From: Lichenicoccus sp965276875
GTDB lineage: Bacteria > Pseudomonadota > Alphaproteobacteria > Acetobacterales > Acetobacteraceae
DNA length: 64,000 nucleotides
NCBI RefSeq assembly: GCF_965276875.1
Contig: NZ_OZ255701.1
Location: 558,001-622,000, forward strand
Reading direction: 5' to 3'
Shown: piece by piece, positions 48,249-56,587 of the stretch
Layout: every line of letters begins with the position of its first letter
Position numbering within the stretch: position 1 is the first letter of the stretch
The notes under the pieces: model-generated
The model's input: the letters and a program-made list of their open reading frames with translations, nothing else
What the model was told of the DNA's origin: nothing
Database searches by the model: none
Program-made: the position numbers and the translations under genes

Positions 48249-48926
48249 TTGAAACCCGCCGCCAAGCCCGCGCCCCGCGCCGTGATGTCGCGCCCGCATG
48301 CGCGCCGCTTCATCGAGGCCCTGGCCCGCGCCAACCCGGACCCGCAAAGCGAACTGACCTACGTCGACCCGTTCACCCTGCTGGTCGCGGTCGTGCTGTC
48401 GGCGCAGGCGACGGACGCCTCGGTCAACAAGGCCAGCGTGGGTTTGTTCGCAGCAGGCCCCGATCCGGCAGCGATGGTCGCCCTCGGCGAGGCCGGAATC
48501 GCTCATCATATCCGCAGCATCGGGCTGTGGCGCACCAAGGCCCGCCATGTCGCCGCCCTGAGTGCCGCCCTGATCGCCAAACACGGCGGCATTGTGCCAA
48601 GCGATCGCGCTGCGCTGGAGGCGCTGCCCGGGGTCGGCCGCAAGACCGCCAATGTCGTGATGAACGTGGCTTTCGGGCAAAGCACGATGGCGGTGGATAC
48701 ACACATATTCCGCGTCGGCAACCGCACCGGCCTCGCCCCAGGCAGCACGCCGCGTGCCGTCGAGGCGAAGTTGCTGGCGCAAATCCCGGCGGCGATGCTG
48801 CGCCCGGCGCATCACTGGCTGATCCTGCACGGACGCTACGTCTGTAAGGCGCGACGGCCGGAATGCTGGCGCTGTGCCGTCGCCGACCTGTGCCGCTACA
48901 TGGACAAAACGCCGGCGCCATCCTGA
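48249..48926 (+). CDS. nth: Endonuclease III
   Basis: Base-excision repair glycosylase/AP lyase for oxidised pyrimidines. Helix-hairpin-helix LPGVGRKTANVVMNVAFG contains the catalytic lysine, AVDTHIFRVGNRTGLA the catalytic Asp, and the C-terminal iron-sulfur site CxxxxxxCxxCxxxxxC is visible in CKARRPECWRCAVADLC. TTG 48249 is supported by AGAGG 7 bp upstream; the GTG/ATG pair at 48282/48285 is an alternative. Divergent from the HD-GYP gene and convergent with comEC. Confidence 0.95.
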   Translation: MKPAAKPAPRAVMSRPHARRFIEALARANPDPQSELTYVDPFTLLVAVVLSAQATDASVNKASVGLFAAGPDPAAMVALGEAGIAHHIRSIGLWRTKARHVAALSAALIAKHGGIVPSDRAALEALPGVGRKTANVVMNVAFGQSTMAVDTHIFRVGNRTGLAPGSTPRAVEAKLLAQIPAAMLRPAHHWLILHGRYVCKARRPECWRCAVADLCRYMDKTPAPS

Positions 48927-48933
48927 GGCCTGT

Positions 48934-51135
48934 TCACTCCGACTTCGCCATCGGCAGGTTCGGCACACGACGCTGGCCGGGAACCGGGATCCAGGGGCGC
49001 CAGCCGCGCACCTGCTGGTCGGACACGATCCGCACGCCGCCGCGCCCGATCCAGACCGCCTGCGCCCCTTCCCGCCAGACCGTGAAGCGGTCGATGCGCG
49101 GACGCCTCCGGCAGGCATGCGCCGGCATCGGCGAGACGATCAACGCCAGTCCCGCGCAGTCGAGAGCCGGCGGCGGCTGCTTGCTCTGCCGCAACAACAG
49201 CACGGTCTGGCCGCGCCGCACGATCCGGCAGACCACCGCGTCGCAGGTGACCGGCCCTGCGGCCGAGCCAACGCTGCCGCGTTCGGGCATGTAGTCCGGC
49301 GCCGCCTCGATGCCCAGGCTCTTGCTCCAGTCCGACAGCGTGATCGCACTCGCCCCGGAGCCCTCCTCCAGCATCAGCCGGGTGGCATCGCCAACCAGCA
49401 CCCGCAACCCGATCAGCCGCGCGTCGGCCGACACCAGCAGGTCGGGCGGCCGGCAGAGCAGCGGCGTCAGCACGCCGACGCACAGCGGCAGTGCGCCAAG
49501 CAGACGCCACACGCCACGACGCAGGCACAGCCAGATCAGGCCGAACGAGAGCACCCCCAGCCCCCACAGCGGCATCGCCGGCACCACGATGCTCGACGCC
49601 GGCAGTGCCGCGACCCAATGCGCCAGCCACAGGATCACGCCAATGCCCCAGCCCATCGGCAGCAGGGCTATCCGCTCCAGGCCGAACGGCATCAGCGCCA
49701 GCGACAGCAGCCCCTCCGGCAGCACCCACAGCGCCGTCATCGGCACCGCGACCAGGTTGGCGAGCACGAAATAGAATTGCACATGGCCGAAATGATAGAT
49801 CGCATACGGCGTGGAGGCGGCGCCGGCGAGCAGGCTGGTCATGAACAGCGCCCAGACATGCAGGCCGAACCGACGACGGATGCTGCCGTCACCATACAAA
49901 GCGACCGTCGCCGGGCGCAGCGCCTCGTAGCCGGCGATCAGCGCCAGGACTGCCGCGAAACTCATCTGAAACGACACTTCGAGCAGCGCCTCCGGCGAGG
50001 TCAGCAGCAGCACCACGGCGGCCGCCCCCAGCCCGCGCATCGACACCGGTCGTCGCCCCAGCATCAGCGCCACCACCGCGAGGGTGGCCATTGCCAGGCT
50101 GCGGATCGTCGGCAGGTGCATTCCCGTCAGTGTCATGTAGAGCCCGCCCGCGATCAGCGCGCCCACTGCCGCGATCTGTCTGGTCGGCAGTCGCAGCGCG
50201 CCCCATTCCCACAGGGCGAGCCCCATGCGCAGCAGCCCCATCACCAGACCCATCACGATGCCCAGATGCAGCCCCGCCACGGCGAGCAGATGCGCCAGCC
50301 CCGCCACCGCGAACGCCTGCCGGTCAGCCGGCGGAATCGCGCTGCTGATGCCGGTGAGCAGGGTCGCCGCTATGGCGCCACGTGCGCCCGGCAGCACACG
50401 CAGGATGCGGGCCGCGATCGTCTCGCGCAGACGCTGGATACGCGCGGCCAGGCCGTCAGCCGCCGCCGGATGATGCACGATTTTGGCGGGGTTGAGCGCA
50501 TAGCCCGACCCTGCAAGGCCATCAAAGAACGCCTCGCGCTGCAGGTCCCGGCCGCCCGGAAGCGACGGCGGCGGCGGCGCGCGCAACATCCCGCGCACGC
50601 TCAGCGTATCGCCGACCGCAACCGCCTGCGCGTCGTCCGCGCGCAGCCGCATACGCAGACGCCGCGTCAGCGGGGCTGCGCCGTCGATCACCGGGCGGCC
50701 CAGCACCACCCGCCGGGCGCCGTCCGCATAGACCTGGATTTCGGCGATCCGGCCGGAGACGATTGCCGCCTTGCGCGGCATCACCGGCATCGGCGGCGCC
50801 CGCTCGGTGGCAAGGCTTGCCGCCAGAAAGCCGATGCAGCCGGCGAGCAGCGCCGCACCCACAATCCGCACCAGCTCGCGGCCGCGCGACAGCACCACCC
50901 CCAGCAGTGCCGCGACGGCCAGCCCCTCAACCGGCCAGCGCGGCGGCTCCGACGCCGAGGCAAAATAGACGAGGTCGCCGATGCCCAGACAGACCGGCAG
51001 CCACAAGGCAAGCCGGTCGCGCTCGATCAGCAGGGCCCGACGCAGCACCCGGACGAGCGCCGGAAAGCCCGCCCGCAGCCGACGTGCGACAGCATCAAGA
51101 CCGGGAGCGCGCGCCAGACCTGCCACACCAGACAT
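48934..51135 (-). CDS. comEC: ComEC/Rec2 family DNA-uptake channel
   Basis: A 733-residue multispanning protein. The N-terminal part has helices (LALWLPVCLGIGDLVYFAS) and a DUF4131-like OB region (IAEIQVYADGARRVVLGRP). A Competence domain (about 230-560) includes LLTGISSAIPPADRQAFAVAGLAHLLAVAGLHLGIVMG and SPEALLEVSFQMSFAAVLALIAGYE. The C-terminal roughly 150 residues show no metallo-beta-lactamase HxHxDH motif, so it is the short form common in alphaproteobacteria. ATG 51135 begins MSGVAGLARAPG. The dprA gene downstream also belongs to DNA uptake. Confidence 0.92.
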   Translation of the reverse strand: MSGVAGLARAPGLDAVARRLRAGFPALVRVLRRALLIERDRLALWLPVCLGIGDLVYFASASEPPRWPVEGLAVAALLGVVLSRGRELVRIVGAALLAGCIGFLAASLATERAPPMPVMPRKAAIVSGRIAEIQVYADGARRVVLGRPVIDGAAPLTRRLRMRLRADDAQAVAVGDTLSVRGMLRAPPPPSLPGGRDLQREAFFDGLAGSGYALNPAKIVHHPAAADGLAARIQRLRETIAARILRVLPGARGAIAATLLTGISSAIPPADRQAFAVAGLAHLLAVAGLHLGIVMGLVMGLLRMGLALWEWGALRLPTRQIAAVGALIAGGLYMTLTGMHLPTIRSLAMATLAVVALMLGRRPVSMRGLGAAAVVLLLTSPEALLEVSFQMSFAAVLALIAGYEALRPATVALYGDGSIRRRFGLHVWALFMTSLLAGAASTPYAIYHFGHVQFYFVLANLVAVPMTALWVLPEGLLSLALMPFGLERIALLPMGWGIGVILWLAHWVAALPASSIVVPAMPLWGLGVLSFGLIWLCLRRGVWRLLGALPLCVGVLTPLLCRPPDLLVSADARLIGLRVLVGDATRLMLEEGSGASAITLSDWSKSLGIEAAPDYMPERGSVGSAAGPVTCDAVVCRIVRRGQTVLLLRQSKQPPPALDCAGLALIVSPMPAHACRRRPRIDRFTVWREGAQAVWIGRGGVRIVSDQQVRGWRPWIPVPGQRRVPNLPMAKSE

Positions 51136-51222
51136 ACGGCAGTTTATGACGATTACGGAATAATTTCCATACCTGCCGCTCAGCCTATCGTCGCGCGTTG
51201 GCATCATGCTAGAGAGCCCGGG

Positions 51223-52623
51223 ATGAGCGTCCGTACCCGCTTCGCGCCGAGCCCGACCGGCCTGCTGCATGTCGGCAACGCCCGCGCCGCTTTGTTCAAC
51301 TTTCTTTTCGCCCGCCATCACGGCGGCGCCTTCCTGTTGCGCATCGAGGATACCGACCGCGCGCGCTCCACCCAGCACGCCGTCGACGTGCTCCTCGACG
51401 GGCTGGCCTGGATGGGGCTCGAATGGGACGAGCCTACCGTCTACCAGTCGGCGCGGCAGGCCCGCCATGCAGAGGTCGCGCATGCGCTGCTCGCGGCTGG
51501 CCATGCCTATCGCTGCTACTGCACCGCCGACGAGCTGCGTGCGATGCGCGAGCAGGCCACCGCCGAGGGCCGGGCGCCGCGCTATGACGGGCGCTGGCGC
51601 GATCGCGACCCGTCGGACGCCCCCGCCGGCGCGCCTTTCACCATCCGCCTGCGCGCACCGCAATCGGGCGAGACCGTGGTGCACGACCTGGTGCAGGGCG
51701 AGGTCCGTGTCGCCAACGCCGAACTCGACGACATGATCATCCTGCGCGCCGACGGCACCCCCACCTACCAGCACGCGGTGGTGGTCGACGACCACGATAT
51801 GGCGGTCAGCCACGTGATCCGCGGCGACGACCATCTGACCAACAGCTTCAGGCAGGCGCAGATCTATGCCGCGATGGGCTGGCAGCGTCCGGAGTTCGCG
51901 CATTTGCCGCTGATCCACGGACCCGACGGTGGCAAGCTCTCCAAGCGGCACGGCGCGCAGAGCGTGGTCGAGTTCCGCGACCAGGGCATCCTGCCGGAGG
52001 CGCTGTGCAACTATCTGCTGCGGCTCGGCTGGGGCCATGGCGACGCAGAGATTCTCTCGCGCGAGGAGCAGATCGCCCTGTTCGATCTTGACGGCGTCGG
52101 CCGCTCGGCGGCGCGCATGGATTACGTCAAGCTCGCCCAGGTCAACGGCGTCTGGCTGCGACGCGCGGGCGACGCTCGCCTGACGGCCGAAGTGACGAAC
52201 GCCCTCATCGCACGCGGCACGCCGGTCGACGAGACGGCGGCGGCGCGCATCCTGGCCTTGATGGGCGGGCTGAAAGAGCGCGCCAAGAGCCTGCTCGACC
52301 TCACCGACAGTGCCGCGTTCCTGGCTGCCTCGGTGCCGCTCACCTTCGAGCCGAAGGCGCAGGCGCTGTTAAGCCCCGAGAACCGCATGATGCTGCGCGA
52401 CCTTGCTGCCGAGCTCTCACCGATCGAGCCGTTCGACGCGGCCGCCATCGACACTGCCCTACGCCGCTTCGCCGATCGCGTCGGGCTCAAGCTCGGCCAG
52501 GTGGCGCAGCCGCTTCGCGCCGCCGTCACCGGCAGCACCATGAGCCCTGGGATCGACGCAACCCTCGCCGCCCTCGGGCGCGACGAGACGCTGGCCCGCA
52601 TCGGTGCCATTTGCAATGGCTGA
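51223..52623 (+). CDS. gltX: Glutamyl-tRNA synthetase
   Basis: Class I aminoacyl-tRNA synthetase, 466 residues. FAPSPTGLLHVGNARAALFN holds the HIGH-like HVGN, and GGKLSKRHGA is the KMSKS-type motif. LLRIEDTDRARSTQ, RCYCTADEL, AVVVDDHDMAVSHVIRGDDHLTN and ARMDYVKLAQVNGVWLR are typical. ATG 51223 gives the conserved N-terminus; a ribosome site is weak. It is divergent from comEC with 87 bp between starts. Alphaproteobacteria often carry two GltX forms; which one this is cannot be settled here. Confidence 0.96.
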   Translation: MSVRTRFAPSPTGLLHVGNARAALFNFLFARHHGGAFLLRIEDTDRARSTQHAVDVLLDGLAWMGLEWDEPTVYQSARQARHAEVAHALLAAGHAYRCYCTADELRAMREQATAEGRAPRYDGRWRDRDPSDAPAGAPFTIRLRAPQSGETVVHDLVQGEVRVANAELDDMIILRADGTPTYQHAVVVDDHDMAVSHVIRGDDHLTNSFRQAQIYAAMGWQRPEFAHLPLIHGPDGGKLSKRHGAQSVVEFRDQGILPEALCNYLLRLGWGHGDAEILSREEQIALFDLDGVGRSAARMDYVKLAQVNGVWLRRAGDARLTAEVTNALIARGTPVDETAAARILALMGGLKERAKSLLDLTDSAAFLAASVPLTFEPKAQALLSPENRMMLRDLAAELSPIEPFDAAAIDTALRRFADRVGLKLGQVAQPLRAAVTGSTMSPGIDATLAALGRDETLARIGAICNG

Positions 52624-53572
52624 AGGCGGCCGTTTCTTCGCGAGCGCCGAGGACGGCCATCGCCATCTGCTGGCGCTACAAGGGATGCACCCCACACGCA
52701 TCGAGCCGTTCCTCGATCTCGCCGAGAGCTACGTGCTGCTCAACCGGCAGCGCAAGACCAGCCGCGACCTGCTGCGCGGACGCACCTTGATCAACCTGTT
52801 CTTCGAGGACTCCACCCGCACCCGCACCAGCTTCGAGCTCGCCGGCAAGCGTCTGGGTGCGGACGTGATCAACATGTCGGTCGCCACCTCCTCGGTGAAC
52901 AAGGGCGAGACCCTGCTGGACACCGCGGCCACGCTGAATGCCATGCGCACCGACCTGCTGGTGGTGCGGCACGCGCAGTCCGGCGCCCCTGCTTTGCTCG
53001 CGCAAAAGGTCGAGGCCAGCGTCATCAATGCCGGCGACGGCACGCACGAGCATCCCACCCAGGCGCTGCTCGACGCGCTGACCATCCGCCGCCGTTGCGG
53101 CCGGCTGTCCGGGCTGACGGTGGCGATCTGCGGCGACATCGCGCATAGCCGGGTCGCGCGGTCCAACATCCATCTGCTGACCGCGATGGGCAGCCAAGTC
53201 CGGGTGATCGGGCCACCGACGCTGATCCCGGCCGAAGTCGAACGGCTCGGGGTGAGCGTGTTCCACGACATGGCCTTGGGCCTGCGTGACGTCGACGTGG
53301 TGATGATGCTGCGCCTGCAGCGCGAGCGCATGGCCTCGGGCCTGGTGCCCAGTGCGCGCGAGTTCTTCCGCTTCTTCGGCCTCGACATGGAGCGCCTGGC
53401 CCTGGCCAAACCGGGGGCGCTGGTGATGCATCCCGGACCGATGAACCGCGGCGTCGAGATCGACAGCGCGGTTGCCGATCACGGCCAGAGCGTCATCGCC
53501 GAGCAGGTCGAGATGGGGGTCGCGGTGCGCATGGCTGTGCTCGACCGGCTGTCGCGCGGGCGCAATTCGTGA
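52616..53572 (+). CDS. pyrB: Aspartate carbamoyltransferase catalytic subunit
   Basis: Joins carbamoyl phosphate and aspartate in pyrimidine synthesis. The 318 residues have NLFFEDSTRTRTSFELAGKRLGA (carbamoyl-phosphate loop), SVNKGETLLDTA, INAGDGTHEHPTQALLDALTI and a C-terminal VMHPGPMNRGVEID. ATG 52616 overlaps the gltX stop by 8 bp; GTG 52604 is an alternative. Followed by a GTGA overlap with the dihydroorotase-like gene, whose product is the expected partner in an ATCase complex. Confidence 0.97.
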   Translation: MAEGGRFFASAEDGHRHLLALQGMHPTRIEPFLDLAESYVLLNRQRKTSRDLLRGRTLINLFFEDSTRTRTSFELAGKRLGADVINMSVATSSVNKGETLLDTAATLNAMRTDLLVVRHAQSGAPALLAQKVEASVINAGDGTHEHPTQALLDALTIRRRCGRLSGLTVAICGDIAHSRVARSNIHLLTAMGSQVRVIGPPTLIPAEVERLGVSVFHDMALGLRDVDVVMMLRLQRERMASGLVPSAREFFRFFGLDMERLALAKPGALVMHPGPMNRGVEIDSAVADHGQSVIAEQVEMGVAVRMAVLDRLSRGRNS

Positions 53573-54852
53573 GCGGCATGCTGCTGTTCGATCATGTCCG
53601 TCTGGTCGACCCCGCCTCGGGTCTGGACCGGCCGGGGCGGCTGCTGGTCGAGGGCGGCCGCATCGCCGATCTCGATCTGCCCTCCGATGCCGCCGCGCCG
53701 GACGGGGCGACGGTGATCGATGGCGGCGGCGCCGTGCTCTGCCCGGGGCTGGTCGACATGCGCGCCAGCGTCGGCGAGCCAGGCCACGAATATCGCGAGA
53801 CCGTCGCCTCCGCCGCCGAGGCCGCGGTCTCGGGCGGCGTCACCACCATCGCCGTGCTGCCCAACACCACCCCCGCGATCGACGATCCGGCGCTGGTCCG
53901 CCTGTTGCGCGCGCGCGGCGAGGAGACCGCGATGGTGACTGTGCTGCCCTATGGCGCCGTCACCCAGGGCTGCCTGGGCGAAACCCTTGCCGAGCTCGGC
54001 CTGCTGCGCGAGGCGGGTGCTGTCGCCTTCACCGACGGCGCCCGCGCTATCGCCGACACCAGGCTGATGCGCCTCGCTTTGTCCTATGCGCGCGGCTTCA
54101 ACGCCCTGGTGATGCAGCACCCCGAGGACCCGTCGCTTGCCGCCGGTGGGGCCGCGACCGAGGGCGAGCTCGCCACCCGTCTCGGCCTGCCCGGCATTCC
54201 CGCCGCCGCCGAGGAAATCCTGGTGGCACGCGACCTGATCCTGGCACGCCTGACCGGCGGCGCGCTGCATTTCGGCCATGTCTCGACGGCCGCCGCCCTG
54301 GAGCTGATCCGCCAAGCCAAGCAGGACGGGCTCGCCGTCACCTGCGACACGGCGCCCCCGTACTTTGACCTCAACGAGACCGCGATCGGCGATTTCCGCA
54401 GCTTCGCCAAGCTGTCGCCGCCACTTCGCCCGGAGTCCGACCGCCTCGCCGTGGTGGCAGCACTCGCCGACGGCACCATCGATGCCATCGCCTCGGACCA
54501 CATGCCGCGCGATGCCGACGACAAGCGCCTGCCCTTCGCCCAAGCCGCGAGCGGCGGCGTCGGCCTCGCCACCCTGCTCGCGGTGACCCTCGCACAGGTG
54601 CATGGCGGCAGCCTGAGCCTGTGCGCAGCACTCGACCTGCTCACCGCCCGACCGGCGCGCATCCTCGGCGTCGAGGCCGGCCGCCTGGCGCGCGGTGCCC
54701 CGGCCGATCTCTGCCTGTTCGATCCGGAACGCGCCTGGCAGGTGCAGGCCGGCCGGCTCGCCGGACGCGCGCAGAACACGCCGTTCGATGGACGCGCGCT
54801 GGAGGGCCGGGTGATTGCCACCTTCAAGGCCGGACGACGGGTGTTCGGATGA
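53569..54852 (+). CDS. Dihydroorotase homologue lacking metal ligands (PyrC'/PyrX-like)
   Basis: A 427-residue amidohydrolase of the dihydroorotase family. The metal-binding HxH of active enzymes is replaced: PGLVDMRASVGEPGHEYRET instead of DMHxHxREPG. The region usually holding paired His reads TCDTAPPYFDLNET, without His. Some later positions survive (HFGHVST, SDHMPRD). This pattern marks the non-catalytic subunit that associates with PyrB in many bacteria, so an active dihydroorotase should be encoded elsewhere. GTG start overlaps pyrB and its stop overlaps plsY (ATGA). Confidence 0.9.
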   Translation: MSGMLLFDHVRLVDPASGLDRPGRLLVEGGRIADLDLPSDAAAPDGATVIDGGGAVLCPGLVDMRASVGEPGHEYRETVASAAEAAVSGGVTTIAVLPNTTPAIDDPALVRLLRARGEETAMVTVLPYGAVTQGCLGETLAELGLLREAGAVAFTDGARAIADTRLMRLALSYARGFNALVMQHPEDPSLAAGGAATEGELATRLGLPGIPAAAEEILVARDLILARLTGGALHFGHVSTAAALELIRQAKQDGLAVTCDTAPPYFDLNETAIGDFRSFAKLSPPLRPESDRLAVVAALADGTIDAIASDHMPRDADDKRLPFAQAASGGVGLATLLAVTLAQVHGGSLSLCAALDLLTARPARILGVEAGRLARGAPADLCLFDPERAWQVQAGRLAGRAQNTPFDGRALEGRVIATFKAGRRVFG

Positions 54853-55454
54853 GCCCGCTGCTGGCCGCGGTCGCAGCAATGGCCTACCTGACCGGCAGCA
54901 TTCCGTTCGGCCTGATGCTGACCCGCGCGGCCGGGCTCGGCGACATCCGCGCCATCGGCTCGGGCAATATCGGCGCCACCAACGTGCTGCGCACCGGCAA
55001 CCGTGGGCTGGCGGCGGCGACCTTGCTGCTCGATACCCTCAAGGGCGCGGTCGCGATCTGGCTCGGCGTGTTCATCTTGCCGACCTTGCTCTCGGCGGCG
55101 GTCGCGGCACTCTGCGTGGTGCTCGGCCATTGCTTTCCGGTCTGGCTGCGCTTTGCCGGCGGCAAGGGGGTGGCGACCGTGCTCGGCGTCGGCTTCGGCC
55201 TCGACTGGCGGGTGGGTATCATCTGCGCGGCACTCTGGCTGGCGGTGGCACGCTGGACCAAGCTCTCCTCGGCCGGCGGCATCGCGGCCGCCCTCGCACT
55301 GCCGGTGCTGCTGTTCGTGTTCGCCTGGCCCGATCTCGCGGGCGCGGTGCCATGGAGCGGCGTGCTGATCGCAGCCCTCGTGCTGGTGCGCCACCGCGCC
55401 AATATCGCCCGCATCCTGGCCGGCACCGAACCGCGCATCGGCCGCAGCACGTGA
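54849..55454 (+). CDS. plsY: Glycerol-3-phosphate acyltransferase PlsY
   Basis: Inner-membrane enzyme that acylates glycerol-3-phosphate from acyl phosphate, the first step of phospholipid synthesis. The 201 residues show family motifs AYLTGSIPFGLML, IGSGNIGATNVLRTGNRG, LLLDTLKGAVAIWLG, LGHCFPVWLRFAGGKGVAT and VRHRANIARILAGTEPRIG. The ATG overlaps the upstream stop and the dprA GTG overlaps its own stop, so the run pyrB to topA is one translationally coupled operon. Confidence 0.96.
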   Translation: MSPLLAAVAAMAYLTGSIPFGLMLTRAAGLGDIRAIGSGNIGATNVLRTGNRGLAAATLLLDTLKGAVAIWLGVFILPTLLSAAVAALCVVLGHCFPVWLRFAGGKGVATVLGVGFGLDWRVGIICAALWLAVARWTKLSSAGGIAAALALPVLLFVFAWPDLAGAVPWSGVLIAALVLVRHRANIARILAGTEPRIGRST

Positions 55455-56587
55455 ACGACCGCGCCGCCCGTCTGCGGCTGATACGCAGCGAGAATGTCGG
55501 CCCGGCGACCTACCGGCGTCTGATGGGCCGCTATGGCAGTGCCGAGGCCGCGCTCGACGCCATCCCCAAGCTGGCGCGCGATAGCGGCGGCACGGTGCCC
55601 AGGATTGCCTCGGTGCAGGCCATCGCCGACGAGATCGGCGCGGTGTCCGCCGCCGGCGGCCGCTTCATCCTGCTTGGCGAGCCCGACTACCCGCCGCTGC
55701 TGGCGCAACTCGCCGACGCGCCACCCGCACTCGCCGTGCTTGGCGATATCGCGGTGCTGCATCGGCGCGCCGTCGCCATCGTTGGCTCGCGTAACGCCTC
55801 GAGCAATGGCCTGCGCATCGCCGAGGCGCTGGCCGCCGAACTGGGGGCAGCGGGCCTGGTCGTCGTCTCCGGGCTCGCGCGCGGCATCGACGGCGCCGCC
55901 CATCAGGGCGCGCTGCATGTGGGTCCCACGGTAGCATGCATCGCCGGCGGCCTCGATCAGCCCTACCCCGCGGAGCATGCCGCATTGCAGGCGCGCATCG
56001 CCGGCCGCGGCGCCGTGGTCGCCGAGGCGCCGTTCGGCACAATTCCGCAGAGCCGGCACTTTCCGCGACGCAACCGCATCATCGCCGGGCTATCGCTCGG
56101 CTGCGTGGTGATCGAGGCAGCACCCCGCTCCGGCAGCCTGATCACCGCCGACTTGGCCTTGACCTATGGCCGCGAGCTGTTCGCCGTCCCCGGCTCGCCG
56201 CTGGACCCGCGCTGCCGTGGCTCCAACAATTTGTTGCGCCAGCGCCACGCCCACCTTGTCGAGAACGCCGCCGACGTGCTCGCCGAACTGCCGCAAACCC
56301 TGCCCACGCTCGGCCCGACCGGCTTCGCGGAGGGGCGAAACGCCTGGGGTGCGGACGCGCCGGAGGCCTGGTCGGAGCTGGCTGCGGTCCGCCAACGCGT
56401 GCTCTCTTTGCTCGGCCCGTCACCGGTATCGGTTGACGATCTGTCGCGCCGCTGCCAGTTCTCGACCGGTGCCGTGCTCGCGGTCCTTACCGAACTGGAG
56501 CTTGGCGGCCATATCGAGAGCCTGCCGGGCAACCAGATCAGCCTGCTGGGAAGCGAGACGGACACCACCTGTTCGGAGAGTGAATGA
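55451..56587 (+). CDS. dprA: DNA-processing protein DprA
   Basis: Loads RecA on incoming single-stranded DNA during natural transformation. The 378 residues have an N-terminal HhH/SAM-like part (LIRSENVGPATYRRLMGRYGSA), the Rossmann core (AVAIVGSRNASSNGLRIA, VVSGLARGIDGAAHQGAL, IPQSRHFPRRNRIIAGLS, AAPRSGSLITADLALTYGRE, GSPLDPRCRGSNNLLRQ) and a C-terminal winged-helix DML1-like domain (VSVDDLSRRCQFSTGAVLAVLTELELGG). GTG 55451 overlaps plsY. Confidence 0.96.
   Translation: MNDRAARLRLIRSENVGPATYRRLMGRYGSAEAALDAIPKLARDSGGTVPRIASVQAIADEIGAVSAAGGRFILLGEPDYPPLLAQLADAPPALAVLGDIAVLHRRAVAIVGSRNASSNGLRIAEALAAELGAAGLVVVSGLARGIDGAAHQGALHVGPTVACIAGGLDQPYPAEHAALQARIAGRGAVVAEAPFGTIPQSRHFPRRNRIIAGLSLGCVVIEAAPRSGSLITADLALTYGRELFAVPGSPLDPRCRGSNNLLRQRHAHLVENAADVLAELPQTLPTLGPTGFAEGRNAWGADAPEAWSELAAVRQRVLSLLGPSPVSVDDLSRRCQFSTGAVLAVLTELELGGHIESLPGNQISLLGSETDTTCSESE

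Noticed and set aside
48874..51200. Plus-strand open frame upstream of gltX, in frame with it, opposite comEC
   Set aside because: The upstream part has no similarity and very odd composition; gltX begins normally at 51223 and comEC is well supported.
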